17,950 nt of DNA from Aquiluna sp. Its GTDB lineage: Bacteria > Actinomycetota > Actinomycetes > Actinomycetales > Microbacteriaceae. The stretch is from NCBI GenBank assembly GCA_018402615.1, contig JAGYIH010000020.1:1-17950 (forward strand), read 5' to 3'. Below, one piece after another: positions 7,814-14,996 of this stretch. The notes beneath the pieces are model-generated. The model made no database searches. It was given only the letters and a program-made list of their open reading frames with translations, and was not told where the DNA came from. Position 1 is the stretch's first letter. Each line of letters starts with the position of its first letter. The position numbers and the translations under genes were made by a program.

Positions 7814-9331
7814 ATGCGCTATCAGGAACTGCTTTGGCGAGTGCCACTCGCAGCTATCTCAGGTCTGGTAGCTCTTTACACTTTCCCAACTGAGAACATT
7901 TGGATTTTGGCCCCGGTAATACCCGCAATGCTATTGTGGGCGACTTTGGGGCTCGGCTTTTGGTGGGCAACCCTGCTGGGCTTTTTGGCGGGCCAGGCCT
8001 TCTACATTTCTCACATCGAGTGGATCTCGCTGTACTTGGGTCCAATTCCACTGATTGCACTTTCAACCCTGCAGTCGCTGTTTTTTGCACTGGGGACCGG
8101 CTTGACCGCTTGGCTCTTCAAGAAACTCAAACCAAGGGGAATAGAGCTTTACTTCTTTGCCCTCGCAGCTGCAAGCGTATGGACGCTGCGAGAGTTTTTG
8201 GCGAACAACTACCCCTATGGTGGCTTCCCCTGGTCGCGATTGGCAATGACTCAAACCGACAGTTTCATGTCGAAGTGGGTCTTCTGGGGCGGAATGTCGC
8301 TTTTGACGTTCATGGTGGCCCTGATTGGCTCGCTCTTAGCGATCTGGCTGATGAACCGCTCTGGCAGAGGCAAGCTTGCTCTTAGGCCGGTAATGGCGAC
8401 CGCACTGGTAATCGGGCTGATACCAGTGATTACCCCGACTTCGTTCACCACGGAACAGGTTGGCACTCGGGTCATCGCAGCGGTTCAGGGCAATGCCAAC
8501 GCCGGCCTGTTCTCTAACGCTGATCAGGGGGCAATTCTGCAGAACCACATTGATGCCACCGAACTCGTATTTGAGCACCCTTTGGCCGATGAGGTTGACC
8601 TGCTGGTCTGGCCCGAGAACGCCTCAGACATTGACCCACTGAGATCGAAAACCGCTAATGACCAAATCACCTCATTGGCTGATCGAATCGGTGCACCCTT
8701 CACGTTTGGAACCATAACCAAACGTGGTGATGAGAGTTTTAATTCAACAATTCTTTGGCAACCGGGGATAGGACCAACGGATTACTACGACAAAAAACAG
8801 CCGGTTCCCTTTGCCGAGTTTGTTCCAGACCGGGAATTTTGGAGAATGTTTGCACCCGACCTTATAGACATGGTCCCGCGGGGCTTTAGCTTCGGGCAAC
8901 GCGATGGGATATTTGAGGTATCCGAGGGGTTTACCGCTGGAACCCTGATTTGCTTTGAGATTGCAGAGGATGGCATTCTTCGAGAACTAAGCGATGGTGG
9001 CGCCCAAATCATTCTCTCGCAGACTAATAATGCGGACTTTGGCTACTCAGATGAGACCTTTCAGCAGGCTGGGATTGCCAGGCTGAGAGCCATAGAAACT
9101 GGACGAGTTGTGGTGAATATTTCTACCGTTGGGCTCAGTGCCATCTACCTTCCATCGGGTGAGATTAGAACTGAGGTTGAGTGGTACACACCGGCGGCAA
9201 TGGTGGAAGAACTGCCGCTTTACGCCGGGCTGACGCCGGCAATGTTTGTCGGAAGGTTCTTTGACCTAGCCAATGGGCTGGTTGTGCTTGGTCTGATAGC
9301 AATTGCGGCAAACAAACGGCGGCGGCGTTGA
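7814..9331 (+). CDS. lnt: Apolipoprotein N-acyltransferase Lnt
   Basis: The 505-residue membrane enzyme transfers a third acyl chain from phospholipid to the N-terminal diacylglyceryl-cysteine of lipoproteins. The N-terminal half (about 1-205) has several hydrophobic helices. The C-terminal nitrilase domain (about 218-470) shows the catalytic triad: Glu268 in WPENA, Lys327 in YDKKQPVPFAEFVP and Cys380 in LICFEIAED. A final helix (about 474-498) returns to the membrane and ends with KRRRR. Length equals that of the Escherichia coli enzyme. The stop overlaps the start of the downstream mannosyltransferase by TTGA. In mycobacteria both activities are fused in Ppm1 (Rv2051c). Substrates would include lipoproteins such as the FKBP protein at 1170-2159. 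Confidence 0.95.
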   Translation: MRYQELLWRVPLAAISGLVALYTFPTENIWILAPVIPAMLLWATLGLGFWWATLLGFLAGQAFYISHIEWISLYLGPIPLIALSTLQSLFFALGTGLTAWLFKKLKPRGIELYFFALAAASVWTLREFLANNYPYGGFPWSRLAMTQTDSFMSKWVFWGGMSLLTFMVALIGSLLAIWLMNRSGRGKLALRPVMATALVIGLIPVITPTSFTTEQVGTRVIAAVQGNANAGLFSNADQGAILQNHIDATELVFEHPLADEVDLLVWPENASDIDPLRSKTANDQITSLADRIGAPFTFGTITKRGDESFNSTILWQPGIGPTDYYDKKQPVPFAEFVPDREFWRMFAPDLIDMVPRGFSFGQRDGIFEVSEGFTAGTLICFEIAEDGILRELSDGGAQIILSQTNNADFGYSDETFQQAGIARLRAIETGRVVVNISTVGLSAIYLPSGEIRTEVEWYTPAAMVEELPLYAGLTPAMFVGRFFDLANGLVVLGLIAIAANKRRRR

Positions 9332-10032
9332 AAACCTGCGTTCTGATGCCCACCTTCAATGAGCGTGAGGTGATTAGGTCAAGCGTTACAAGGCTCTTTG
9401 CCGAGCAACCGGATATTGACTTGATAATCATTGATGACTCATCGCCTGATGGAACCGGGGTCCTGGCTGATCAGATAGCGGCTCAGGACAGCCGAGTGAG
9501 CGTGATACACAGAACCAGTAAGGAAGGTTTGGGCAAGGCTTATGCGCAGGGTTACCAGACCGCTCTGAACCGCGGGTATCAGCGGATTGTCCAGATGGAT
9601 GCTGACGGTTCTCACCAGCCGAAGGATCTGGCGAAACTACTGGCCAGGACCGAGGACTTAGTTATTGGTTCGCGCTGGGTCAGTGGGGGAGAGGTCAAGA
9701 ATTGGCCCGGCCATCGAATTTGGATCTCTACGACTGGGAACGCATATGCAAGATTTGCAATTGGAACCAAAATCAGAGATGTCACCGCTGGTTACCGGGT
9801 TTACACCGCAGCACTTTTAGAAAAGTTGCCAACCAACCAGATTCGTGCCCGTGGGTATGGCTTCCAAGTCGAGATGACTAAGTGGACCTTAGCCGCCGGG
9901 GGAGAGGTCTCTGAGGTGCCGATTAGTTTTCTAGAACGCGAGGGTGGAAAAAGCAAAATGACCTTCGGAATAATCTGGGAGGCATTTATCCTGTGCACCG
10001 GCTGGCTTGTGGAGAGACTGCTTAGGCGCTGA
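9328..10032 (+). CDS. ppm1: Polyprenol-phosphate mannosyltransferase (GT2, dolichol-phosphate mannose synthase type)
   Basis: The 234-residue cytosolic-face enzyme should transfer mannose from GDP-mannose to polyprenyl phosphate, supplying a donor for protein O-mannosylation and lipoglycan synthesis. Family GT2 features are the N-terminal VLMPTFNERE, the acidic pair in IIIDDSSPDGT (33-43), the DxD motif MDADGSHQP (91-93 acidic), VIGSRWVSGG, and the acceptor-loop sequence RGYGFQVEMT with ISFLEREGGKSKM near the C-terminus. No C-terminal membrane domain is present. The start is a TTG that shares four bases (TTGA) with the lnt stop; the next ATG lies well inside the conserved N-terminus (VLMPTFNE), so TTG is chosen. 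The 3' end overlaps rbpA by 11 nt, tail to tail. The lnt partner and the rbpA neighbour match the mycobacterial Rv2051c/Rv2050 arrangement. Confidence 0.92.
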   Translation: MKTCVLMPTFNEREVIRSSVTRLFAEQPDIDLIIIDDSSPDGTGVLADQIAAQDSRVSVIHRTSKEGLGKAYAQGYQTALNRGYQRIVQMDADGSHQPKDLAKLLARTEDLVIGSRWVSGGEVKNWPGHRIWISTTGNAYARFAIGTKIRDVTAGYRVYTAALLEKLPTNQIRARGYGFQVEMTKWTLAAGGEVSEVPISFLEREGGKSKMTFGIIWEAFILCTGWLVERLLRR

Positions 10033-10381
10033 GACGGCCTTCAGCCCTGCGCTTGCGCATACTGATCAGCATTTCCTGCAGCAGTTCTTCAAGTTCTTCT
10101 CGGCTTCGTCTCTCGAGCACCATGTCGTAGTGGGTGCGAGGTCCATCCGAGGTGTCCTCAGCTAAATCTATTTCAATGCCGTCCTCTAAACGAACCGCTA
10201 CCGCGTCACAGCTCTTGCATTCCCAGGTTGTGGGAAGCTCCACGTTGAGTGAGAAGACAATAGAAAACTCATGCTGCTTGGAGCAGCGAAACTGAACCCT
10301 CTGACGCTCAGAGAGTTCGACTCCTCTGTCCGACTCGAGCGATTGCCCACCGAGTCGCATACCGCGCATTGTTTCAGCCAT
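10022..10381 (-). CDS. rbpA: RNA polymerase-binding protein RbpA
   Basis: The 119-residue protein is the actinobacterium-specific activator that binds RNA polymerase and group I/II sigma factors and stabilises the open complex. Visible parts, in order, are an N-terminal tail (RGMRLGGQS), the core beta domain with FRCSKQHEFSIVFSLNVE and TTWECKSCDAVAV (about 30-66; Cys/His residues in the zinc-ribbon-like positions), a basic linker, and the C-terminal sigma-interacting helix (DGPRTHYDMVLERRSREELE, about 79-98, followed by a Leu-rich continuation). GGAGG about eight bases upstream of the ATG (complement of 10390-10394) is a strong ribosome binding site. It is convergent with ppm1 and separated by 64 nt from the GDPD pseudogene upstream on the same strand. 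No clear promoter was found. Confidence 0.95.
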   Translation of the reverse strand: MAETMRGMRLGGQSLESDRGVELSERQRVQFRCSKQHEFSIVFSLNVELPTTWECKSCDAVAVRLEDGIEIDLAEDTSDGPRTHYDMVLERRSREELEELLQEMLISMRKRRAEGRLSA

Positions 10382-10445
10382 TATTTTTGCCTCCGAGAAG
10401 GGGCAACAGAATGCCGGGCCAGCAATTCCTAAAAAGGCAAACTTC

Positions 10446-11211
10446 TCAGGATTGTTTCAGCTTGGTCAGCAGATCAACTCGATCGGTAACGATTCCATCG
10501 GCTCCGAGCTGAAGAAGTTTCGACATCTCAGCCGGCTCATTAATGGTCCAGTAATGAACCTCGGTCCCATTCGCTTGGGCTCGCTTCAAAAAGGTTTCGG
10601 TGTCAAAGCGAATGACTCCGCGGCGAGTGGGGACCTGAAAGGCATCAATGTTTCTGGTGAGGGCACTGAATCCAATACCAAAAGCCAGGTTGTGGCAGGC
10701 CCAAGCCCAGAAGACTAGACGCGCTGAGGCGCTGGTTGCAACCGGTCTTGTAAGTAGGCTGAGGGCCTTTTCCGCCTTGATTCCGAGAAACTTGATACCA
10801 GCACGCGATCATGAGCGGCATGTTCTCATTGCTCGCACCGTGGGTTCTATGGCCTGTTCAGATTTGATATCCAGGTTCAGCTGAAGGTTTGGAAAGAGGT
10901 CGAAGACCTCACTCAGAGTTGGAATCTTCTTGGAACCGTGCTGGAGGGTGATTTTGGAGAGTTCCTCGATGGAGAGGCCTCGATACGCCTCAGGGATACC
11001 AGCGACACGGGAAAAGATCGTTGTCATGAAAACAACACGGCCACCCCGTCACTGGTGGCATGCGTGTCAGATTCGACATGGTGGCACCCGCCGCTATGGC
11101 GGCTGAAATGGCTTCGATTGAATTCTCGTCAATACTCTCGGAGTCGCGCCAGAGCCCCCTGTGAGCCAGCCTTCTCGGGAATGGCGCATCGAAGTATGAG
11201 GTCCTTGTCAA
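10446..11211 (-). pseudogene. Glycerophosphodiester phosphodiesterase, broken by about five frameshifts
   Basis: Joining pieces of the three minus-strand frames gives a full-length GDPD of about 255 residues, from a TTG at 11211 (GAAAGG upstream, TAG in frame before it) to TGA at 10446-10448. Conserved parts are LAHRGLWRDS, VESDTHATSDGVAVL and FHDNDLF (active-site His and acidic residues), LNLDIK, RVLVSSFSESRRKR, VHYWTINEPAEM and LGADGIVTDRVDLL. The frame changes at about 11080 (one base missing), 11030 (extra T in TTTT), 11010 (extra C in CCC), 10823 (extra base) and 10767 (one base short). Without indels no stop codon interrupts the pieces, so decay is recent or the assembly is wrong locally. 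The intact enzyme would release glycerol-3-phosphate from glycerophosphodiesters. Neighbouring genes show no such lesions. Confidence 0.88.
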
Positions 11212-11230
11212 ATTCGATACCTTTCGCCCC

Positions 11231-11236
11231 TAGTCT
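11231..11236 (+). promoter_or_regulatory. Putative -10 box of a leaderless yczE-like transcript
   Basis: TAGTCT matches TANNNT and is six bases upstream of the GTG start at 11243, placing transcription initiation at the start codon. No Shine-Dalgarno-like sequence occurs in TTTAGC, the intervening bases. The region is only 31 nt between this gene and the divergent GDPD pseudogene, so the two promoters would overlap. A TTGTCA at 11205-11210 is spaced 20 nt. Confidence 0.5.
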
Positions 11237-11242
11237 TTAGCG

Positions 11243-11848
11243 GTGCTTCAGTCTAATTTCACGGGTCGGTTCATAAAGCTCAGCTTTGGCCTATTCATTT
11301 ATGGTGTCGGGCTTGCCATGATGGTGAACGCCCGAATCGGGATCGCACCCTGGGATGTCTTGGCACAGGGGATCTCAAAGCAGACCAGCCTGAGCTTTGG
11401 TCAAGCAACCGTTTTTGTATCTGCCCTGGTTTTGCTGTTTTGGATACCGCTGCGAGTTAGACCGGGGCTCGGAACAGTCATGAACGCTGTTCTAGTTGGC
11501 CTGTTCGCAGATCTCGCAATGCCCTTCATACCTGAGCCGACGATTTATTGGCAGCAACTTTTGCTTTTTATCGCTGGACTATTGCTGATTTCATACGCAA
11601 CTGGGCTTTATATATCTTGCGGAATGGGCAAGGGCCCAAGGGATGGGCTGAACATGGGTCTTGCTGCCAAGTTTAAGTCGCCGTTTTGGATCGCAAGAAC
11701 TGCCGTGGAGATTGTGGTCGTAACAATCGGCTTTGTCCTTGGCGGACAGGTTCGCGAGGGCACGCTGATCTTTGCTCTAACAATCGGTTACCTAAATCAA
11801 CTTGCGATGCGCGTTTTTGGGCTGGTTGGTAAAGACGGTAGGCAGTGA
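11243..11848 (+). CDS. YczE/YitT-type integral membrane protein
   Basis: The 201-residue protein is largely hydrophobic with about five membrane helices. Family hallmarks are GLAMMVNARIGIAPWDVLAQG (about 23-43), the glycine/asparagine segment GLGTVMNAVLVGLFADL (about 75-91) and GMGKGPRDGLNMGL (about 127-140), all typical of the YczE family related to YitT/YyaS. Members are inner-membrane proteins of unproved function, some suspected to be transporters or membrane regulators. GTG 11243 is chosen because TAGTCT lies six bases upstream and no in-frame alternative with a ribosome binding site exists. The stop overlaps the NUDIX start (GTGA). Confidence 0.85.
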   Translation: MLQSNFTGRFIKLSFGLFIYGVGLAMMVNARIGIAPWDVLAQGISKQTSLSFGQATVFVSALVLLFWIPLRVRPGLGTVMNAVLVGLFADLAMPFIPEPTIYWQQLLLFIAGLLLISYATGLYISCGMGKGPRDGLNMGLAAKFKSPFWIARTAVEIVVVTIGFVLGGQVREGTLIFALTIGYLNQLAMRVFGLVGKDGRQ

Positions 11849-12309
11849 CCTCAAGACACCGAATAACGGTTCGGGTGATCCTTTTGACCCCCGAACACAA
11901 GTTCCTAATGTTTCTCTCGCGCTTTGACCCCGGTGTGGATTTGCCACCCAGATGGATCCTTCCAGGTGGCGGTGTAGAACCAGGAGAAACCTTGCAAGAG
12001 GCTGCAATCAGAGAGCTATGGGAGGAAACCGGCAAGAGGTTCGATCTGCAACTTCTCGGTGAGGTGGTAGCCAGCTGTGAGTTTGTGCAGGAGTGGCAGG
12101 GTGGCGATCACGACACTGGCGAAGCGCACTTCTTTAGCTACCGCATCAATGCAGAGTTTGAACCAGATTCAGCAAACTGGACCGAGGATGAAATCCGAGA
12201 CACTGTAGAACATCGCTGGCTTAGCTTCCAGGATCTAAAGTACGGCGATCTTTGGGCGGGACCAGACGGCGTTCTGGAGGTTCTTGGTGAGCGGCTTGAT
12301 AGGGCGTAG
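11845..12309 (+). CDS. NUDIX hydrolase
   Basis: The 154-residue protein carries a complete NUDIX box at about residues 42-64: Gly42, Glu48, Arg56-Glu57, Glu60-Glu61 and Gly63 fit GX5EX7REUXEEXGU, which binds Mg2+ and cleaves nucleoside diphosphates linked to other groups. The preceding LPPRWILPGGGVEPGE is the typical lead-in strand and loop. The substrate cannot be told from sequence; candidates are oxidised nucleotides or other NDP-X compounds. The GTG start shares four bases with the stop of the upstream membrane protein, so translation is likely coupled. It is convergent with trpD, with about 95 nt between the two stops and no clear hairpin terminator. Confidence 0.9.
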   Translation: MTSRHRITVRVILLTPEHKFLMFLSRFDPGVDLPPRWILPGGGVEPGETLQEAAIRELWEETGKRFDLQLLGEVVASCEFVQEWQGGDHDTGEAHFFSYRINAEFEPDSANWTEDEIRDTVEHRWLSFQDLKYGDLWAGPDGVLEVLGERLDRA

Positions 12310-12404
12310 AGATCCACTCTCAGGTATCCCTTTATAGTGCCGATAATAAACATTATGTCAACTAACAATTATCCAGGCACTTCCCCGCTCAGGTTCAATC
12401 TTGC
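12310..12404. other. AT-rich convergent intergenic gap with promoter-like words
   Basis: Between the NUDIX and trpD stops lies a 95-base gap that is richer in A/T than the flanks. It contains TATAGT (12333-12338, plus strand), the small inverted repeat ATAAT-AAAC-ATTAT, a perfect minus-strand TTGACA within 12355-12365 and a 17-codon plus-strand frame from ATG 12355 (MSTNNYPGTSPLRFNLA). No GC-rich hairpin followed by T's was found, so termination for the convergent genes is not explained. None of these signals is strong enough to be named a gene or promoter. Confidence 0.35.
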
Positions 12405-13469
12405 TTAGACAGATTGAGTGGCCTGGGACCACTCGCTTAGCTTTTTTGCTGCGGCTTTTGAATCCAGAGCATTAGTTGCCTTTGCCAAAGCGGATGCAAA
12501 TCTGGTTTCAAGATTCTCTGAGGCTAGAGATTCATCCCTGGCTAGCTCGTAGGCCACAATTCCTGCAGCTGCATTGAGCAACACAACGTCTCTAATGGCC
12601 TTTGAGTTGTCAAAGTTGACTCCTGAAAAAAGCTGGTTGGCAACGTTGGCGTTGTGCTTCGAGTCACCGCCCAAAAGTGATTCCACCTGAACCCGCTCCA
12701 GCCCCAACTTCCTTGAGTCGAGGACATGCTCGGTTACAACACCTTTGGAAACCTGCCAAATCTTTGCATCAGCCGTCGTGCTGATCTCGTCGAGTCCATC
12801 CACTGACCTAAATACCAGTGCGGTTCGACCGCGCTCAGCTAGCTCTTGGGCCATGAGTGGCGCGATCTTCTCGTCGGCAACACCGAGGGCGGTAGCGATT
12901 GGCTGAGCTGGGTTTGCAAGTGGTCCTAGAAAATTGAATGTGGTCGGGATTGCAAGCTCCCTGCGGATGGGAGCTACGTGACGCATTGCAGGGTGGAATA
13001 CCGGGGCGAAGAAAAAGGTAATGCCGACTTTTCTGAACACTTCTGCGACCTGCTGTGGTGATAGATCGAGCCTGATACCGAGCATCTCAAGCATCTCTGA
13101 TGAACCGGTTTTGCCAGAGGCGGAGCGAGAGCCGTGCTTCAGAACTGGGATTCCGGCAGCGGATGCCACCACCGAAGCCATTGAGCTGATGTTCACGGTT
13201 CCAACCAGGTCTCCCCCGGTTCCGACTATGTCCAAAGCGTCGCTACCAGTATCCAAAACAACGGCGTTTTGCAGCATGACATCGACCAAGCCGGCCAGTT
13301 CAGCCACGGTCTCCCCCTTGGATCGCAGGGCCAACATAAACGCCCCAATTTGAGCGGGCGTGGCATCCCCCGACATAATCTCCGACATGGCCCAGCCCGC
13401 AGCATCGCGAGTGAGGTCCTCCCCCGCCAAAAGGCTTGAAAGAACAGTTGGCCAGCTGAAATTTGTCAT
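12405..13469 (-). CDS. trpD: Anthranilate phosphoribosyltransferase TrpD
   Basis: The 354-residue cytosolic enzyme joins anthranilate to phosphoribosyl pyrophosphate, the second step of tryptophan synthesis. The N-terminal helical domain (about 1-75; LTRDAAGWAMSEIMSGDATP) is followed by the alpha/beta domain with the PRPP glycine loop GTGGD (83-87), NISS (93-96), the KHGSR segment (111-115), HPAMRHVAPIRRELAIPTTF and NFLGPLANP, and VDGLDEIS with the acidic metal ligands. The common KHGNR reads KHGSR here. No other trp genes are adjacent. A divergent trpD beside ctaE also occurs in M. tuberculosis (Rv2192c/Rv2193). ATG 13469 lacks a ribosome binding site but has a -10-like TAGACT six bases upstream. 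Confidence 0.95.
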   Translation of the reverse strand: MTNFSWPTVLSSLLAGEDLTRDAAGWAMSEIMSGDATPAQIGAFMLALRSKGETVAELAGLVDVMLQNAVVLDTGSDALDIVGTGGDLVGTVNISSMASVVASAAGIPVLKHGSRSASGKTGSSEMLEMLGIRLDLSPQQVAEVFRKVGITFFFAPVFHPAMRHVAPIRRELAIPTTFNFLGPLANPAQPIATALGVADEKIAPLMAQELAERGRTALVFRSVDGLDEISTTADAKIWQVSKGVVTEHVLDSRKLGLERVQVESLLGGDSKHNANVANQLFSGVNFDNSKAIRDVVLLNAAAGIVAYELARDESLASENLETRFASALAKATNALDSKAAAKKLSEWSQATQSV

Positions 13470-13475
13470 TTTTTT

Positions 13476-13481
13476 AGTCTA
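13476..13481 (-). promoter_or_regulatory. Putative -10 box of a leaderless trpD transcript
   Basis: On the minus strand TAGACT is followed by six A's and then the trpD ATG at 13469. The pattern and spacing equal those at lnt and the yczE-like gene, with transcription predicted to start at the initiation codon. No purine-rich ribosome binding site precedes the ATG. No convincing -35 box is seen at 17 nt. Confidence 0.5.
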
Positions 13482-13559
13482 GCCAGCCGTGTTTATGATT
13501 TTTCGTCCAAAAAACCTTTGAAACCTGGTCATAAAGGAACTCTGGCCAGGGATTTGAGG

Positions 13560-13565
13560 TAAACT
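13560..13565 (+). promoter_or_regulatory. Putative -10 box of the leaderless ctaE-qcrCAB transcript
   Basis: TAAACT matches TANNNT and is followed by seven bases (TTGCCCT) before ATG 13573. A GAGGT-like stretch sits 13 nt from the ATG, too far for a ribosome binding site, which favours a leaderless start. The trpD and ctaE promoters share a divergent intergenic region of 103 nt (13470-13572). Confidence 0.5.
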
Positions 13566-13572
13566 TTGCCCT

Positions 13573-14196
13573 ATGACCACCACTTCTGCACCGCTTTCGC
13601 CTGCTGCAATTCACAGGCCCAACGCGACCTCGGTAGGCACAATTGTCTGGCTTGGTAGTGAAGTTATGTTCTTTGCTGGCCTGTTTGCCATGTATTTCAG
13701 CCTCAGAGCTGGAGCTCCGGATCTGTGGGCCAATGACACACAGGTGCTGAATGTGCCTTTTGCCCTGGTGAACACTCTGATCTTGGTCTCTAGCTCTTTT
13801 ACCGCACAGTTCGGAGTGTTTGCGGCGGAGCGCATGCAGCCTCGAAGCACCGGAGCGTCACCCTTGAAGTGGGGCATGGTCGAGTGGTTCTTCCTGACCT
13901 ACCTGCTCGGCGCAATCTTCGTTGCTGGCCAGATTTGGGAGTACGCGCTTCTTTACTCTGAGGGAATCACTATTAACTCGAACTCCTACGGTTCGGCCTT
14001 CTTTATCACCACGGGCTTCCACGGTCTCCACGTAATTGGGGGCCTGATTGCCTTCCTATTGATTATTGGGCGAGCATTCGCAGCCAAGAACTTCGGACAC
14101 CGAGAGGCCACCAGCGCAATCGTGGTTTCTTATTACTGGCACTTTGTGGACGTGGTGTGGATCGGCCTGTTCGTGGTCATCTACATCCTGAGATAG
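13573..14196 (+). CDS. ctaE: Cytochrome c oxidase subunit III (aa3 type)
   Basis: The 207-residue membrane protein is subunit III of the aa3 terminal oxidase, which supports proton pumping and stabilises subunit I. About five helices are visible; the family signatures are [21 protein letters not shown] (about 25-45), [26 protein letters not shown] (about 137-156) and the C-terminal [15 protein letters not shown]. Its length and lack of the first two helices of long-form subunit III are usual for actinobacteria. The oxidase's ctaC/ctaD genes are not in this window. It begins the ctaE-qcrC-qcrA-qcrB operon typical of actinobacteria, where bc1 and aa3 form one supercomplex. The qcrC start follows 12 nt downstream. 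Confidence 0.95.
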   Translation: MTTTSAPLSPAAIHRPNATSVGTIVWLGSEVMFFAGLFAMYFSLRAGAPDLWANDTQVLNVPFALVNTLILVSSSFTAQFGVFAAERMQPRSTGASPLKWGMVEWFFLTYLLGAIFVAGQIWEYALLYSEGITINSNSYGSAFFITTGFHGLHVIGGLIAFLLIIGRAFAAKNFGHREATSAIVVSYYWHFVDVVWIGLFVVIYILR

Positions 14197-14208
14197 CGGG
14201 AGCGGCAG

Positions 14209-14985
14209 ATGAAAGCAGAAAAGCCAATGCACCGCAAGCCTTGGGCTGCGGGACTAGTTATCTTTTTCGGCCTAGTCCTGTCTGGCGGAGGCTATGCAAC
14301 CGCAACCAGCGTCGTTGAGGCCGAATTCGGATCCGCTGAACAGGTTTCTGAGGGTCGCAAGCTATTTTTGGCCAACTGTGCTTCTTGCCACGGCACCAAT
14401 GGTGAGGGTGCAATCGGTGGCCCAAGCGTTATTGGCGTTGGGGCAGCGTCGGTGGACTTCCAGGTAGGTACCGGCCGTATGCCGGGACAGGCTTCTGGGC
14501 CACAGCTTTACAAAAAGCCAGTGCAGTTCACTGACGAGCAGATTCTTGCCATGGCAGCATACGTAGCTTCACTGGCCCCTGGACCCGCCATCCCAGCCGC
14601 AGAGTTCCTTCGTACCGACGGAAATGTTGAGCACGGTGGCGAGCTATTCAGGATCAACTGTGCGATGTGCCACAGCGCAGCCGGAGCCGGAGGAGCGCTG
14701 ACCGAGGGTAAGTTTGCCCCCGCGTTAGCTGGCTCAACACCAAAGCACACCTACGAGGCAATGGTTACTGGACCACAGAACATGCCGGTGTTCAACGATT
14801 CGAACCTAACTCCTGAAGACAAGGTCGACATTATTTCCTACCTCAACTACATCGACACCAACCCATCCGTTGGAGGGTTCGCCCTTGGATCAATTGGTCC
14901 GGTCGCCGAGGGATTATTTGTCTGGATATTTGGTTTAGGTTTCATAATCGCAATCACTGTTTGGCTTGGCGCCAAAGCTAACTAG
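14209..14985 (+). CDS. qcrC: Di-haem cytochrome c subunit of the bcc complex
   Basis: The 258-residue protein has an N-terminal membrane anchor (about 13-32), two cytochrome c folds and a C-terminal helix (about 233-254). Haem attachment sites are CASCH (57-61) and CAMCH (151-155), with axial methionine candidates Met91 (GRMPGQ) and Met192 (QNMPVF). Actinobacteria use this di-haem subunit to pass electrons from the bc complex directly to the aa3 oxidase without a soluble cytochrome c. GGGAG six bases before ATG 14209 is a good ribosome binding site; a second ATG at 14227 would remove only six residues. It lies 11 nt before qcrA. Confidence 0.96.
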   Translation: MKAEKPMHRKPWAAGLVIFFGLVLSGGGYATATSVVEAEFGSAEQVSEGRKLFLANCASCHGTNGEGAIGGPSVIGVGAASVDFQVGTGRMPGQASGPQLYKKPVQFTDEQILAMAAYVASLAPGPAIPAAEFLRTDGNVEHGGELFRINCAMCHSAAGAGGALTEGKFAPALAGSTPKHTYEAMVTGPQNMPVFNDSNLTPEDKVDIISYLNYIDTNPSVGGFALGSIGPVAEGLFVWIFGLGFIIAITVWLGAKAN

Positions 14986-14996
14986 GGAGTTGACTC

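Noticed and set aside
10452..10718. Plus-strand frame of 88 codons in the GDPD region
   Set aside because: The minus strand here encodes clearly recognisable GDPD sequence (VHYWTINEPAEM, GADGIVTDR); the plus frame is its shadow.
12138..12368. Minus-strand 76-codon frame starting in the NUDIX-trpD gap behind a TTGACA
   Set aside because: It runs antisense through the NUDIX C-terminus, resembles no family and has shadow-like composition.
13521..13560. CCTGG ... CCAGG inverted repeat in the trpD-ctaE intergenic region as an operator
   Set aside because: The arms are only five bases, separated by 17 nt, and such matches arise easily by chance.
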